Part shown: in pieces, positions 19,289 through 27,629 of the stretch
Numbering within the stretch: the first letter of the stretch is position 1
Layout of the letters: every line of letters starts with the position of its first letter
NCBI RefSeq assembly: GCF_019468465.1
Contig: NZ_CP080519.1
Location: forward strand, 5,474,001 to 5,538,000
Length of the DNA stretch: 64,000 nt
Origin: Amycolatopsis sp. DSM 110486
GTDB taxonomy: Bacteria; Actinomycetota; Actinomycetes; Mycobacteriales; Pseudonocardiaceae
Reading direction: 5' to 3'
The notes under the pieces: generated by a model
Database searches by the model: none
Seen by the model: only the letters and a program-made list of their open reading frames with translations
Told to the model about the DNA's origin: nothing
Program-made: the position numbers and the translations under genes

Positions 19289-19794
19289 TGCCGGCGCTGA
19301 TCGCCCCCACGACCCGGCTGCACCGCGCCTGGCTCGACGCGCACGCCGAGTGGGGCCCCGGCAGCCACGAAGACGGTTTCGGACTGAAACCGGCCGACGA
19401 GGTCCGCACGGCGGCCGGGTTCGCTGCCTCGGTGGCGCGGCTGGCCGCCGAGTCGGAGGAGGTCACGTACCGGTGGATCGTCGAGGGCGACCGGGTGCTC
19501 GGCGGAATCGCGCTGCGGCACGGGTTCGACGGCTACGTGCGCCAGGCCGGCCACATCGGCTTCGGCATCCGGCCGACCGCTCGGCGGCGGGGGCTGGCCT
19601 CGTGGTCGCTGGGCCAGGTTCTCGACCAGGCGCGGAACCTCGGCATGAACCGCCTGCTGCTCGTCTGCGATCCGGGCAACACCGCTTCGATGAAGACGAT
19701 CGAGTGCCTCGGCGGCGTCTTCGAGGACACCCGCGACACCGGCGGCGGTCCGGGCCGGCGCTACTGGATCGAGCCGGCGGACCCAGGCCTTTGA
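19288..19794 (+). CDS. GNAT-family N-acetyltransferase
   Basis: 168 residues. The acetyl-CoA loop is IGFGIRPTARRRGLASWSLG (motif A, R-R-x-G-x-A), followed by NRLLLVCDPGNTASMKTIECLGG (motif B). It resembles YhfO/RimJ-like transferases that modify small molecules or proteins. GTG 19288 overlaps the glgP stop by one base, so it is co-transcribed. The substrate is not predictable. Confidence 0.85.
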   Translation: MPALIAPTTRLHRAWLDAHAEWGPGSHEDGFGLKPADEVRTAAGFAASVARLAAESEEVTYRWIVEGDRVLGGIALRHGFDGYVRQAGHIGFGIRPTARRRGLASWSLGQVLDQARNLGMNRLLLVCDPGNTASMKTIECLGGVFEDTRDTGGGPGRRYWIEPADPGL

Positions 19795-19821
19795 CCGGTC
19801 ACCGCCGACTCCTCCGAGGAC

Positions 19822-20217
19822 TTACGGAACCGCCGGCGACCCACCCTCCACCACAGGCAACCCCTCAGCCGCCCACGCCCGGAACCCACCCGCGAGATCC
19901 GTAGCGTTCTTCAATCCCAACCGCTGCAGATCCGCCGCGGCCAGGCTCGACGAGTAGCCCTCGTTGCACACCACGATCGCCGTCGTGTCAGGAGTCACAT
20001 CCGGCAGCCGCCAGTCGCTGTCCGGGGCGAGCCGCCACTCCAGGTGGATCCGCTCGACGACCACGGCGCCGGGGATCTCACCCTCGGCGGCGCGGTTGGC
20101 GTGCGGCCGGATGTCCACGATCAGCGCGCCTTCGGCCTGCAGCGCGGCCGCGCGCGCCGGCGGAACCCGGTCCAGGGAGGACCGGGCGCCGGCGAGGAAG
20201 TCGTCGATCGAGCTCAT
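19822..20217 (-). CDS. Rhodanese-like sulfurtransferase
   Basis: 131 residues, one rhodanese domain: GALIVDIRPHANRAAEGEIP (CH2A-type start), active-site loop VVCNEGYSSSLAA with Cys near residue 84, then DLAGGFRAWAAEGLPV. It would carry persulfide sulfur. Its ATG overlaps the cysteine dioxygenase stop (ATGA), so the pair forms an operon for cysteine breakdown. Confidence 0.9.
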   Translation of the reverse strand: MSSIDDFLAGARSSLDRVPPARAAALQAEGALIVDIRPHANRAAEGEIPGAVVVERIHLEWRLAPDSDWRLPDVTPDTTAIVVCNEGYSSSLAAADLQRLGLKNATDLAGGFRAWAAEGLPVVEGGSPAVP

Positions 20218-20759
20218 CGGCCGAGTATGACCGGCAGCGGCGGGATTTCGCCGGGCACGTCGGCCAGCGTCGTGTATTCGCGCGTGGGCACCAGCGGCGG
20301 CGAGTAGGCGTGGACGCTGGCGGCCGGCTCGTCGCCGAGGCCGGTGACCTGGTGCGCGCGCCCGGCGCCGAAGCCGATGCTCTCGCCCGCCTTGTGCGTG
20401 CGGCGCCGGATCGGACCGCCGGGATAGCGGTATTCCTCACCCAGCTCGCCCTGCAGCACGGTGAACGAGCCGGCCGCGCCGCCGTGATCGTGGGGCTTCG
20501 TGTGCTGGCCGGGCAGCCACGACAACAGCCACAGCTCGAGCCCGTCGGTGAGCGCGAGCCGCGCCCACCAGCGGTTTTCCTCGTCGAAGCGCAGCACCTC
20601 GCGCAGGCTGGAGGTGAGCTCGGTGGTCACGGTCTTGGTGAGGTCGGCCAGCTCACGCGGCGTCCACAGCAGGCGCTCGGGCTGCAGCAGCTGTGCCAGC
20701 AGGGGATCGGTCAGACGGGGGTGGATCTCGAAGTCGGGACGGGTGATCGACGTGGTCAA
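20214..20759 (-). CDS. Cysteine dioxygenase (type I cupin)
   Basis: 181 residues. Oxidises cysteine to cysteine sulfinate at a mononuclear iron. The cupin motif is LLSWLPGQHTKPHDHGGAAG (iron His residues) with FTVLQGELGEEYRY and the third ligand His in GAGRAHQVTG. TTG start at 20759 with GAGGAG at 8-base spacing. The downstream rhodanese overlaps by four bases. A Cys-ending leader reading frame lies 65 bases upstream, suggesting that expression follows cysteine supply. Confidence 0.88.
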   Translation of the reverse strand: MTTSITRPDFEIHPRLTDPLLAQLLQPERLLWTPRELADLTKTVTTELTSSLREVLRFDEENRWWARLALTDGLELWLLSWLPGQHTKPHDHGGAAGSFTVLQGELGEEYRYPGGPIRRRTHKAGESIGFGAGRAHQVTGLGDEPAASVHAYSPPLVPTREYTTLADVPGEIPPLPVILGR

Positions 20760-20824
20760 CGCGGGTGCTCCTCAAGCAGGGGTGACGGCTGGCAAGACGG
20801 CACAGCGCGGCACGAAACCCGCGT

Positions 20825-20944
20825 TCAGCAGGCGTGCCGCGCTCGCGTACACCCGCACGAGGCCACGAGGAGCAGGTCGATCGTGCGCCGGCGCCAGAAC
20901 GAGCCCCGGGCTGCGGGGACGGCGGCGGACGCGGACCTGGACAC
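20825..20944 (-). CDS. Candidate cysteine-sensing leader peptide upstream of cysteine dioxygenase
   Basis: A 39-codon frame from GTG 20944. It ends RRRTIDLLLVASCGC followed by TRARHAC and TGA, with three Cys codons including the last sense codon. The RR-x-I-D-L-x-x-V-A-S pattern matches the short 'putative leader peptides' found in actinobacteria ahead of sulfur and cysteine genes. It lies 65 bases before the cysteine dioxygenase start, on the same strand. The Shine-Dalgarno sequence is weak and the start is a guess; an internal GTG (GTG GCC TCG TGC) would give a 13-residue peptide. The pattern is seen; the regulatory role is inferred. Confidence 0.55.
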   Translation of the reverse strand: MSRSASAAVPAARGSFWRRRTIDLLLVASCGCTRARHAC

Positions 20945-21086
20945 GTCGCCGATCGTGCCACAGCTCACGGTTTGCACGCTGCGTCGTCCCATCCGCTGGA
21001 CGCCGTCGCGGGGTCACACGCGCGCGGGTGCGTTGTCAACCCCGGGCGGGTGCGGACGCGCGCGCGTGGACGGCCACAATGGGCTC

Positions 21087-21899
21087 GTGAGCGAGCCGAT
21101 CCTGCCCAGCGACCTTGACGACCTCGTGGTGCGGATGTCCGGTGTCGGCGTCCGCCGCAGCGGAAACGACCTTCTCGCGGACCTCGACTGGAACGTCGAA
21201 CTCGACGAACGATGGGTCGTGCTCGGGCCCAACGGCGCGGGCAAGACGACCCTGCTGCGGCTGGCCGCCGCGGAGCTGCACCCCACGGCCGGCACCGTCG
21301 ACCTGCTCGGCGACCGCATCGGCCGCGTGAACATCTTCGACCTGCGCCCCCGCATCGGGTTCACCTCCGCCGCCATCGCCCAGCGCATCCCCGGCGACGA
21401 GCGCGTGGAAGACGTTGTTGTGAGCGCCGGCTACGCCGTGATGGGCCGCTGGCGCGAGGCCTACGACAGCCTCGACCTCAACCGTGCCGCCGAGTTGCTG
21501 GGCACGCTCGGCATCGCGCACATGGCGAAGCGCACCTTCGGCACGCTGTCCGAAGGCGAGCGCAAGCGCGTGCTGATCGCGCGTTCGCTGATGACCGACC
21601 CGGAGCTGCTGCTGCTCGACGAGCCGGCCGCCGGTCTGGACCTGGGCGGGCGCGAGGACCTCGTGGCGCGGCTGTCCGACCTCGCGATGGACCCGGACGC
21701 ACCGGCCATGGTCCTCGTCACGCACCACGTCGAGGAGATCCCGCCGGGCTTCACCCACGCGTTGCTGCTGCGCGACGGGCACGCCGTGGTCGGGGGTCTG
21801 ATGGACGACGTGATCACGAGCGAGAACCTGTCGAAGACGTTCGACCAGGACCTGGTGCTGCAGCGTTCGGGCGAGCGGTTCTTCGCCCGGCGCCGGTAA
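21087..21899 (+). CDS. Stand-alone ABC ATP-binding protein (YlmA/ModF-like)
   Basis: 270 residues. Walker A is GPNGAGKTT, the signature is the variant LSEGERKRVLIARSL, Walker B is PELLLLDEPAAGLDL and the switch His is LVTHHVEEIP. No permease or binding protein is nearby. GTG 21087 follows a CACAAT box by 5 bases with no Shine-Dalgarno sequence, so it is probably leaderless. The transported substrate, if any, is unknown; some relatives of this type act without a transporter. Confidence 0.85.
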   Translation: MSEPILPSDLDDLVVRMSGVGVRRSGNDLLADLDWNVELDERWVVLGPNGAGKTTLLRLAAAELHPTAGTVDLLGDRIGRVNIFDLRPRIGFTSAAIAQRIPGDERVEDVVVSAGYAVMGRWREAYDSLDLNRAAELLGTLGIAHMAKRTFGTLSEGERKRVLIARSLMTDPELLLLDEPAAGLDLGGREDLVARLSDLAMDPDAPAMVLVTHHVEEIPPGFTHALLLRDGHAVVGGLMDDVITSENLSKTFDQDLVLQRSGERFFARRR

Positions 21900-21954
21900 G
21901 TTCGGGCGTACCGGCCGGTAGCCTGCCGGCATCCGTCAACGAGGAGGAAGTCGC

Positions 21955-22734
21955 GTGGGAGAGTTCGTAAACCTCGAGGTCGAGGACGGGGTCGGCACGA
22001 TCCGGCTGAACCGGCCGCCGGTCAACGCGATCAACAACCAGCTGCAGACCGAGCTGGCTGAGGCCGCGCGCGAGGCTTCGAACCGCGCAGACGTGCGTGC
22101 GGTGATCCTGTACGGCGGCGAGAAGACCTTCGCCGGCGGTGCGGACATCAAGGAGATGGGCGACCGCACCTACCCGGAGATCTCGAAGTTCGGGGCCGAG
22201 CTCACCGCGTCCTGCTCGCTCGTCGCGGCCATCCCGAAGCCGGTCGTCGCCGCGATCACCGGTTACGCCCTCGGCGGCGGCCTGGAGCTGGCGCTCACCG
22301 CCGACTGGCGCGTGGCGGGCGACAACGTGAAGGTCGGCCAGCCGGAGATCCAGCTCGGCATCATCCCGGGCGCCGGCGGCACACAGCGGCTTTCGCGCCT
22401 GATCGGCCCGAGCAAGGCCAAGGACCTCATCTACACCGGCCGGTTCGTGAAGGCCGACGAAGCGCTGAAGCTCGGCATCGTCGACGAGGTCGTCGCCCCG
22501 GACGACGTGTACGCCGCCGCGCACAAGTGGGCCGCGCAGTTCGTGAACGGTCCCGCCGTGGCGCTCAAGGCCGCGAAGGCCGCCATCGACTCGGGCCTCG
22601 ACGTCGACCTGGCCACTGGCCTGAAGATCGAGACGCAGCTGTTCACGGCGCTGTGGGCCACCGAGGACCAGAAGAACGGGATGAAGTCCTTCGTCGAGAA
22701 CGGCCCCGGCAAGGCCACTTTCGAGGGGAAGTGA
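21955..22734 (+). CDS. Enoyl-CoA hydratase/isomerase (crotonase family)
   Basis: 259 residues. Oxyanion-hole segments are KTFAGGADIKEM and ALGGGLELALTADWRVAG, with the catalytic Glu region GQPEIQLGIIPGAGGTQRL (both Glu positions of classic hydratases appear present). GAGGAGGAAG precedes GTG 21955. Followed by a methyltransferase with a four-base overlap. Likely beta-oxidation of fatty or aromatic acyl-CoA. Confidence 0.9.
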   Translation: MGEFVNLEVEDGVGTIRLNRPPVNAINNQLQTELAEAAREASNRADVRAVILYGGEKTFAGGADIKEMGDRTYPEISKFGAELTASCSLVAAIPKPVVAAITGYALGGGLELALTADWRVAGDNVKVGQPEIQLGIIPGAGGTQRLSRLIGPSKAKDLIYTGRFVKADEALKLGIVDEVVAPDDVYAAAHKWAAQFVNGPAVALKAAKAAIDSGLDVDLATGLKIETQLFTALWATEDQKNGMKSFVENGPGKATFEGK

Positions 22735-23696
22735 CGGCCGTGGCCGACCCGGCCCCGAACCCGCACGCCACGGCCGACGAGGTCAAGGCGGCCTACGGCG
22801 ACCCGAAGCTCGCCAACGTGCTCTACCACGACTGGGAAGCCGGGACGTACGACGAGAAGTGGTCGATCTCGTACGACGAGCGCTGCATCTCCTACGCCAC
22901 CGACGTGTTCAACGCCGTCGCGGGCGAGGACGGCCAGCCCTACACCCACGCGATGGAGCTGGGCAGCGGCACCGGGTTCTTCCTGCTGAACCTCATGCAG
23001 GGCGGCGTCGCGAAGAAAGGCTCCGTCACGGACCTCTCACCGGGCATGGTGCAGGTGGCCCTGCGCAACGCGGAGAAGCTGGGCCTCGACGTCGACGGCC
23101 GGGTGGCCGACGCGGAGCGGATCCCGTACGAGGACAACACTTTCGACCTCGTGGTGGGCCACGCCGTGTTGCACCACATCCCGGACGTGCGCCAGGCGTT
23201 CGGCGAGGTCCTGCGCGTACTGAAGCCCGGCGGGCGCTTCGTCTTCGCGGGCGAGCCGACCAAGGTCGGCGACTTCTACGCGCGCAAGCTGGGCCAGATC
23301 ACCTGGTACCTCACCACGCGCGTCACGAAGCTGCCCGCGTTGAACGGCTGGCGGCGCCCGCAGTCCGAACTGGACGAATCCTCGCGCGCGGCGGCCCTGG
23401 AAGCCGTGGTGGACATCCACACCTTCGACCCGTCGGAGCTCGAGGGGATGGCGCGCGGCGCGGGTGCCCAGGACGTGCGCGCGGTGACGGACGAGTTCTC
23501 GGCCGCGCTGGCCGGATGGCCGATCCGGACGTTCGAGGCCGCGGTGCCTCAGGAGAAGCTCACGGTGCGGTGGCGCCTGTTCGCCTACCACCTGTGGCTG
23601 CGACTGTCCGCTTTGGACAAGAAGGTGCTCTCGAAGGTGCTGCCGCGCGAGCTGTTCTACAACGTGATGATCACCGGGACCAAGCGGCCTTCCTGA
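22731..23696 (+). CDS. Class I SAM-dependent methyltransferase
   Basis: About 321 residues. SAM motif I is AMELGSGTGFFLLNLM, motif II DLSPGMVQVALRNAEKL, post-II DAERIPYEDNTFDLVVGHAV, motif III LKPGGRFVFAGEP. The N-terminus (LANVLYHDWEAGTYDEKWSI) and a C-terminal helical extension are typical of a conserved actinobacterial family of unknown substrate. The start may be GTG 22731 (overlaps the preceding stop; GAGGGG just upstream) or GTG 22740. Confidence 0.85.
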   Translation: MTAVADPAPNPHATADEVKAAYGDPKLANVLYHDWEAGTYDEKWSISYDERCISYATDVFNAVAGEDGQPYTHAMELGSGTGFFLLNLMQGGVAKKGSVTDLSPGMVQVALRNAEKLGLDVDGRVADAERIPYEDNTFDLVVGHAVLHHIPDVRQAFGEVLRVLKPGGRFVFAGEPTKVGDFYARKLGQITWYLTTRVTKLPALNGWRRPQSELDESSRAAALEAVVDIHTFDPSELEGMARGAGAQDVRAVTDEFSAALAGWPIRTFEAAVPQEKLTVRWRLFAYHLWLRLSALDKKVLSKVLPRELFYNVMITGTKRPS

Positions 23697-23697
23697 A

Positions 23698-24894
23698 TTG
23701 GCTTACGGGTTCTCGCTCGACGACGTCGCCTTCCTGCGCTCCGCCGCGGGACGGGCGGCGCTCGCCGACTGCGCGGCGCTGCCGCTGACGGACGCTTCCC
23801 GCATTGCCGACGTCGCCGCTGTGCGCCGTTCGGTGGGGGAGCGGTTTGCCGCAGCAGTGCTGGAAACGGTGGTGCTGCGGCGGAAATCGGCTCTGAAGCT
23901 CGCGGACGCGGACTCGTGGCTGTTCACCGGCGACGCTTTGCAACAGGCGAGTGCCACGGTGGTGGCGCGGCACCGGGCGGCCAGGTTGGCCGGGCGTGAT
24001 GTGCACGACGTGACGTGCTCCGTCGGCGCCGACTTGGTGGAGCTGGCGCGGGTCGCGTCGCGGGCACTGGGGTCCGATGTGGACCGCGTGCGGCTGGAGA
24101 TGGCGCGGCACAACGCTTCCGCGGCATCGGTTTCGGTCGGTGTGGTGCAGGCCGACGCTCTGCGCCCCGTCAGCCGGGACACGGTCGTGGTCGCCGACCC
24201 GGCCCGTCGCGACTCGGCCGGACGGCGCACGTGGAAACCGGCGGACTTCCTGCCTCCGCTGGACGAGCTCGTCGACGCCTACGCCGGGCGCACTCTGTCG
24301 GTGAAGTGCGCGCCAGGCTTGGACTTCGCCATCGCGCCGTGGGCCGAGGAGGTGGAGCTGGTCTCGCTCGACGGCCAGGTCCGCGAAGCCTGTCTCTGGC
24401 GTGGTTTGGACACTGGCGTCTCCCGGCGCGCCACGGTGTTGCGTTCGGACGGTACTCAGTGGACGGTCACCGACACCGAACTGGACGACCTGCCTGGTTC
24501 GCCGCCGGGGGAGTGGATCATCGACCCGGACGGCGCCGTCGTCCGCGCCGGCCTCGTCCGCCACTACGCGGCGCGCCACGGCCTGTGGCAGCTGGACGAA
24601 CGCATCGCGTACCTCACGGGCGACACCCCGCCTCCGGGTGTGCGCGCCTTCCGCGTGCTGGAACACGGCCCGTACAGCGAAAAGTCCCTGCGCGCCACGC
24701 TGAAACGCCACGACGTCGGCCGGCTGGAGATCCTCGTCCGTGGTCTCGACATCGACCCGGACGCCCTGCGCCGTCGCCTGAAACTGCGCGGTGGTGCCGA
24801 GTCCACTGTGGTGCTCACGCGCATCGGCCGGTCGCCGGTGGCCTTCGTCTGCCGCGCCGAACGCATCCATTCGGAGGGTTCTCCTGGCGCCTGA
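23698..24894 (+). CDS. THUMP-like domain methyltransferase
   Basis: 398 residues, with TTG start one base after the previous stop. The central Rossmann part (DVHDVTCSVGADLVELARVA, VVVADPARRDSAGRR with a DPAR-type motif) and the C-terminal domain (LRRRLKLRGGAESTVVLTRI) match the actinobacterial 'class I SAM-dependent methyltransferase / THUMP-like' family, thought to act on RNA. Third gene of the echA-methyltransferase operon. Confidence 0.8.
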   Translation: MAYGFSLDDVAFLRSAAGRAALADCAALPLTDASRIADVAAVRRSVGERFAAAVLETVVLRRKSALKLADADSWLFTGDALQQASATVVARHRAARLAGRDVHDVTCSVGADLVELARVASRALGSDVDRVRLEMARHNASAASVSVGVVQADALRPVSRDTVVVADPARRDSAGRRTWKPADFLPPLDELVDAYAGRTLSVKCAPGLDFAIAPWAEEVELVSLDGQVREACLWRGLDTGVSRRATVLRSDGTQWTVTDTELDDLPGSPPGEWIIDPDGAVVRAGLVRHYAARHGLWQLDERIAYLTGDTPPPGVRAFRVLEHGPYSEKSLRATLKRHDVGRLEILVRGLDIDPDALRRRLKLRGGAESTVVLTRIGRSPVAFVCRAERIHSEGSPGA

Positions 24895-24948
24895 GGTGGC
24901 GTAGATTTCGGGCGCAGTTTACCCGAAGTTCACCCTGGAGGGGTCGCC

Positions 24949-25710
24949 GTGTCCCGTTTTCCCGCCCTGCTCAAGCTCGCCGCCGCCGCGGCGATCGGCG
25001 CCACCGTCGCGAGTGGCGCGACCGCGCTGGCCGGCTCCGACGCCGTGACAGCCGCCCACGGCCGGGAGCCGGCGAACATCGGCCAGGTCAAGAACGACGT
25101 GAAGGCCTACTACGGCGACTACCTCGACGCGTCGGGCAAGCACCACTACTCCGACTCGAGCCGGTTCGTCACCGACACCCAGCGCGTAGTGGCCGACGCG
25201 AAGCGCTATCTCACGCAGAAGCTCGGCAAGGTGAAGGACCCAGCGATCGTCCTCGACGTCGACGACACGTCCGAGGTCACCTACGGCTGGGAAGCCGACA
25301 ACGACTTCGGGTTCGACCCGGTCAAGCAGCAGCAGGCGATCGACAACGGCACCTTCGTGGCCAACAAGCCCGTGCTGGAGCTGGCGAACTGGGCCGCTCA
25401 GCGCGGCGTGAAGATCTACTTCCTCACCGGCCGCAGCACCCCGCAAGGCCCGCAGTCGCTGAAGAACCTGGCCAACGAGGGCTACCCGGCCCCGGCGGAC
25501 GCGTTCTTCAAGCCGGCCGGCACGGCGCCCGGCTACCTGCCGTGTGGTCTGACCTGCACCACGATCCAGTACAAGTCGGGCACCCGCGCCCACATCCAGG
25601 CGACGGGTGCCCACATCGTGCTCAACCTGGGGGATCAGTTCAGTGACCTCGAGGGCGGCTACGCCGACCACCCGGTGAAGCTGCCGAACCCGATGTACTA
25701 CCTGCCCTGA
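24949..25710 (+). CDS. Secreted HAD-family (class B-like) acid phosphatase
   Basis: 253 residues with an N-terminal signal sequence (LLKLAAAAAIGATVASGATA). The HAD nucleophile motif is AIVLDVDDTSEVTYG, motif II is IYFLTGRST and motif IV VLNLGDQFSDLEGG. This matches the acid phosphatase / vegetative-storage-protein type. CTGGAGGGG precedes GTG 24949. Monocistronic, ended by the hairpin shared with the chitinase gene. Confidence 0.85.
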   Translation: MSRFPALLKLAAAAAIGATVASGATALAGSDAVTAAHGREPANIGQVKNDVKAYYGDYLDASGKHHYSDSSRFVTDTQRVVADAKRYLTQKLGKVKDPAIVLDVDDTSEVTYGWEADNDFGFDPVKQQQAIDNGTFVANKPVLELANWAAQRGVKIYFLTGRSTPQGPQSLKNLANEGYPAPADAFFKPAGTAPGYLPCGLTCTTIQYKSGTRAHIQATGAHIVLNLGDQFSDLEGGYADHPVKLPNPMYYLP

Positions 25711-25717
25711 CGGCGTT

Positions 25718-25756
25718 GCCCGGCCTGGCCGTCCTCAATGGACAACCAGGCCGGGC
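25718..25756. terminator. Bidirectional hairpin between phosphatase and chitinase genes
   Basis: A perfect 11-bp inverted repeat (GCCCGGCCTGG, 25718-25728, with 25746-25756) between two convergent stops. Confidence 0.65.
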
Positions 25757-25762
25757 CTCCGG

Positions 25763-26746
25763 TCAGCCGTTGTACCCGGAGAAGATCTTCGAGAACTCGT
25801 AGGGTTGCTGGGAAACGTTGGTGCAGCGGTAAAGCGCGCCGTTGCACGCGTTCGCGTCGCGGCCGGCCTCCCAGAACGACAGCATGCCGAGGTGCACACT
25901 CTTCGCGAAGTTCACCACAGCGGTGGCGTCCTTCTGGTAGAAGATCTCGTTCTGCGAGTCGTTCACGCCCAGCATCGGCGTCAGCCCGACCTTCTTCCAC
26001 GCGGCCGCCTCCGAGAGGCCGAAGATGGACTTGAGCTGCGCCTGCGTCGCCTTGGCGGCCGAGATCGCCTTCGCACCCTGGTCGCCGGCGCCCTGGTAGT
26101 AGTCCATAGCCATCACGTTGACCAGGTCCAGGTTCACACCCGCGGCCTTGGCCGCGTTGACGACGCCGAGGCCGTTGCTGTCGAGCCCGTTGGGCAGCAC
26201 CGGCAGCGTCAGCGAGATCTTCAGCCCGGGGTTGTTGCTCTGAACGGTTTTGAGTGCCTGCGACCGCCGCTGAATCGACGCCGTATCCGCCACAGCGGCA
26301 CCCTCGATGTCGAGGTCGATGTACTTCAGCCCGTACGCCTTCACTACGGCGTCGTACTCCGCCGCCAGCGACGACACATTGCTGCACGCCTGCGCCAGCT
26401 CAATCCCCGACGCACCCCCGAAGGACACCTTCACGTCACCCCCGCCCGACCGGATCTTCGCGATTTCACTCGCCTGCCACGCCGACCGCGGGTCATACGC
26501 GTTGAACCAGCTGGCCTTACACCCGGCACCCGTCACGAACCCGAGCGTGAACCCTTTGACACCACCCTTCGCCGACATCGCCGACAACACCGGCGTCGGC
26601 CACGCCCCCATATCCACATACGGCGCCACAGGCACCGGCGACCCAGCCGCCGCAACCGCCACACCCCCCGGCGCAACCAACCCGGCGGCCACAGCCGCCA
26701 ATCCACCCAACGCAGCAATCAACTTCCGGGGAGAGGGGAGCCTCAT
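25763..26746 (-). CDS. Secreted GH18 chitinase
   Basis: 327 residues from ATG 26746 with GGAGG upstream. Signal peptide KLIAALGGLAAVAAGL ending near VAVAAA. A (beta/alpha)8 barrel with the GH18 catalytic signature YIDLDIEG near residue 145 (the Glu is the proton donor), substrate-assist region VNVMAMDYYQGAGD and terminal MLSFWEAGRDANAC. There is no chitin-binding module. It resembles the short Streptomyces chitinases of the GGKVKVSFGGASG type. Promoter region carries a DasR-like palindrome. Confidence 0.92.
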   Translation of the reverse strand: MRLPSPRKLIAALGGLAAVAAGLVAPGGVAVAAAGSPVPVAPYVDMGAWPTPVLSAMSAKGGVKGFTLGFVTGAGCKASWFNAYDPRSAWQASEIAKIRSGGGDVKVSFGGASGIELAQACSNVSSLAAEYDAVVKAYGLKYIDLDIEGAAVADTASIQRRSQALKTVQSNNPGLKISLTLPVLPNGLDSNGLGVVNAAKAAGVNLDLVNVMAMDYYQGAGDQGAKAISAAKATQAQLKSIFGLSEAAAWKKVGLTPMLGVNDSQNEIFYQKDATAVVNFAKSVHLGMLSFWEAGRDANACNGALYRCTNVSQQPYEFSKIFSGYNG

Positions 26747-26793
26747 GGTGAAACCTCCACAGCGGGGACCTGAAGAGCGGGAAACCTTGTCCA

Positions 26794-26809
26794 AATGGTA
26801 TAGACCAAT
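26794..26809. promoter_or_regulatory. DasR-like operator (dre) upstream of the chitinase
   Basis: AATGGTATAGACCAAT, read on the gene strand ATTGGTCTATACCATT, matches the published DasR element ACTGGTCTAGACCACT at 13 of 16 positions, including both TGGTCT/ACCA halves. It lies 48 bases before the chitinase start. DasR is the GntR-type N-acetylglucosamine sensor that controls chitinases in Streptomyces and relatives. Confidence 0.75.
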
Positions 26810-26885
26810 AATGTGACTCGGGCCATAGGCCATTCGGATGCCACATCGTCCCAATCACCGGCAACGATGCCGCCGACCTGCGCTT

Positions 26886-27068
26886 TCAGTCGCGGCCAGC
26901 CCCACGCAACCCGCCCATCACATCCCGCAAAGACTGCCGCGTGACAAAGCAGTGCCGAGCCAACTCCGCCGGCGACACCCGCGCCACCCCGCCGCCGCGC
27001 GATGGCCGGATCCGCCATCGCCGGCAATTCACGGCGACTGCCGCGGGTACTGCCCGCCAACGCCACAC
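26886..27068 (-). pseudogene. Remnant of a MarR-family regulator (HTH only)
   Basis: The frame ends RVSPAELARHCFVTRQSLRD, then VMGGLRGAGRD and stop. This is a good match to the recognition-helix region of MarR proteins (LA-x-x-x-x-VTRQ-x-x-x-x-V-x-x-L-x-x-x-G). The sequence upstream in this frame is low-complexity Arg/Trp and looks non-coding, and the wing and C-terminal helices are missing. A truncated relic, or chance; no complete gene can be built here. Confidence 0.35.
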
Positions 27069-27629
27069 CGCCGCGTTCCCGCTGGCGCCCAGTGGACGGG
27101 CCCGACGACCTCGGGGATGTCACCTCTCCCTGTCGGCGAATCCCCGTGTTTCTAGGCGGCTCCATCGCAACCATCCACAGCCCGACATCGGATGTGGATA
27201 ACTCCGGCGCACACCAGTTCTTGTCGGTCGACCCCGGTAAAATGGATCATGGGCGGCCCCCGGGAGGGTGGGTCTTTGCCGCCGCGCGGGTTGCAGCGTC
27301 ACAGGGCTCGCCTCAGCGCCGAGTACTGAGCACAGTTTCGACCACGTTTGGCGAGACCCCCGAGAGCGTGCCAAGCCAGGCGATCCGCAGCCGCCCAACA
27401 GCCACCATCCCAGGCGACCTCGACCCACGATCGCGCCGCCGCTGGCTGCCCCGGAAAACCCCGACCCGCCACTTCAGCGAGCCACCAACAACCCATCCCC
27501 AACCAACTCGACCACAGCCAACCGGGCCCTCGCACCGCCATAACCCGGCAGCGCCCATCAGCTCCGCGAGCCCCGCAGCCCCGCCGTCAACCCGAGCACC
27601 CCACCGACGTCATTCAACAGCGAGCGCAG
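27069..27629. other. Non-coding stretch with one DnaA-box match
   Basis: About 560 bases without a convincing gene: open frames here are rich in Arg, Pro or Trp and lack ribosome sites. A single perfect DnaA box TGTGGATAA lies at 27193-27201. There is no second box in close spacing or AT-rich stretch, so it is not an origin by itself. Together with the MarR remnant this looks like decayed sequence. Confidence 0.45.

Noticed and set aside
27193..27201. DnaA box as a sign of a replication origin
   Set aside because: Single box, no AT-rich unwinding region and no dnaA/dnaN genes nearby.
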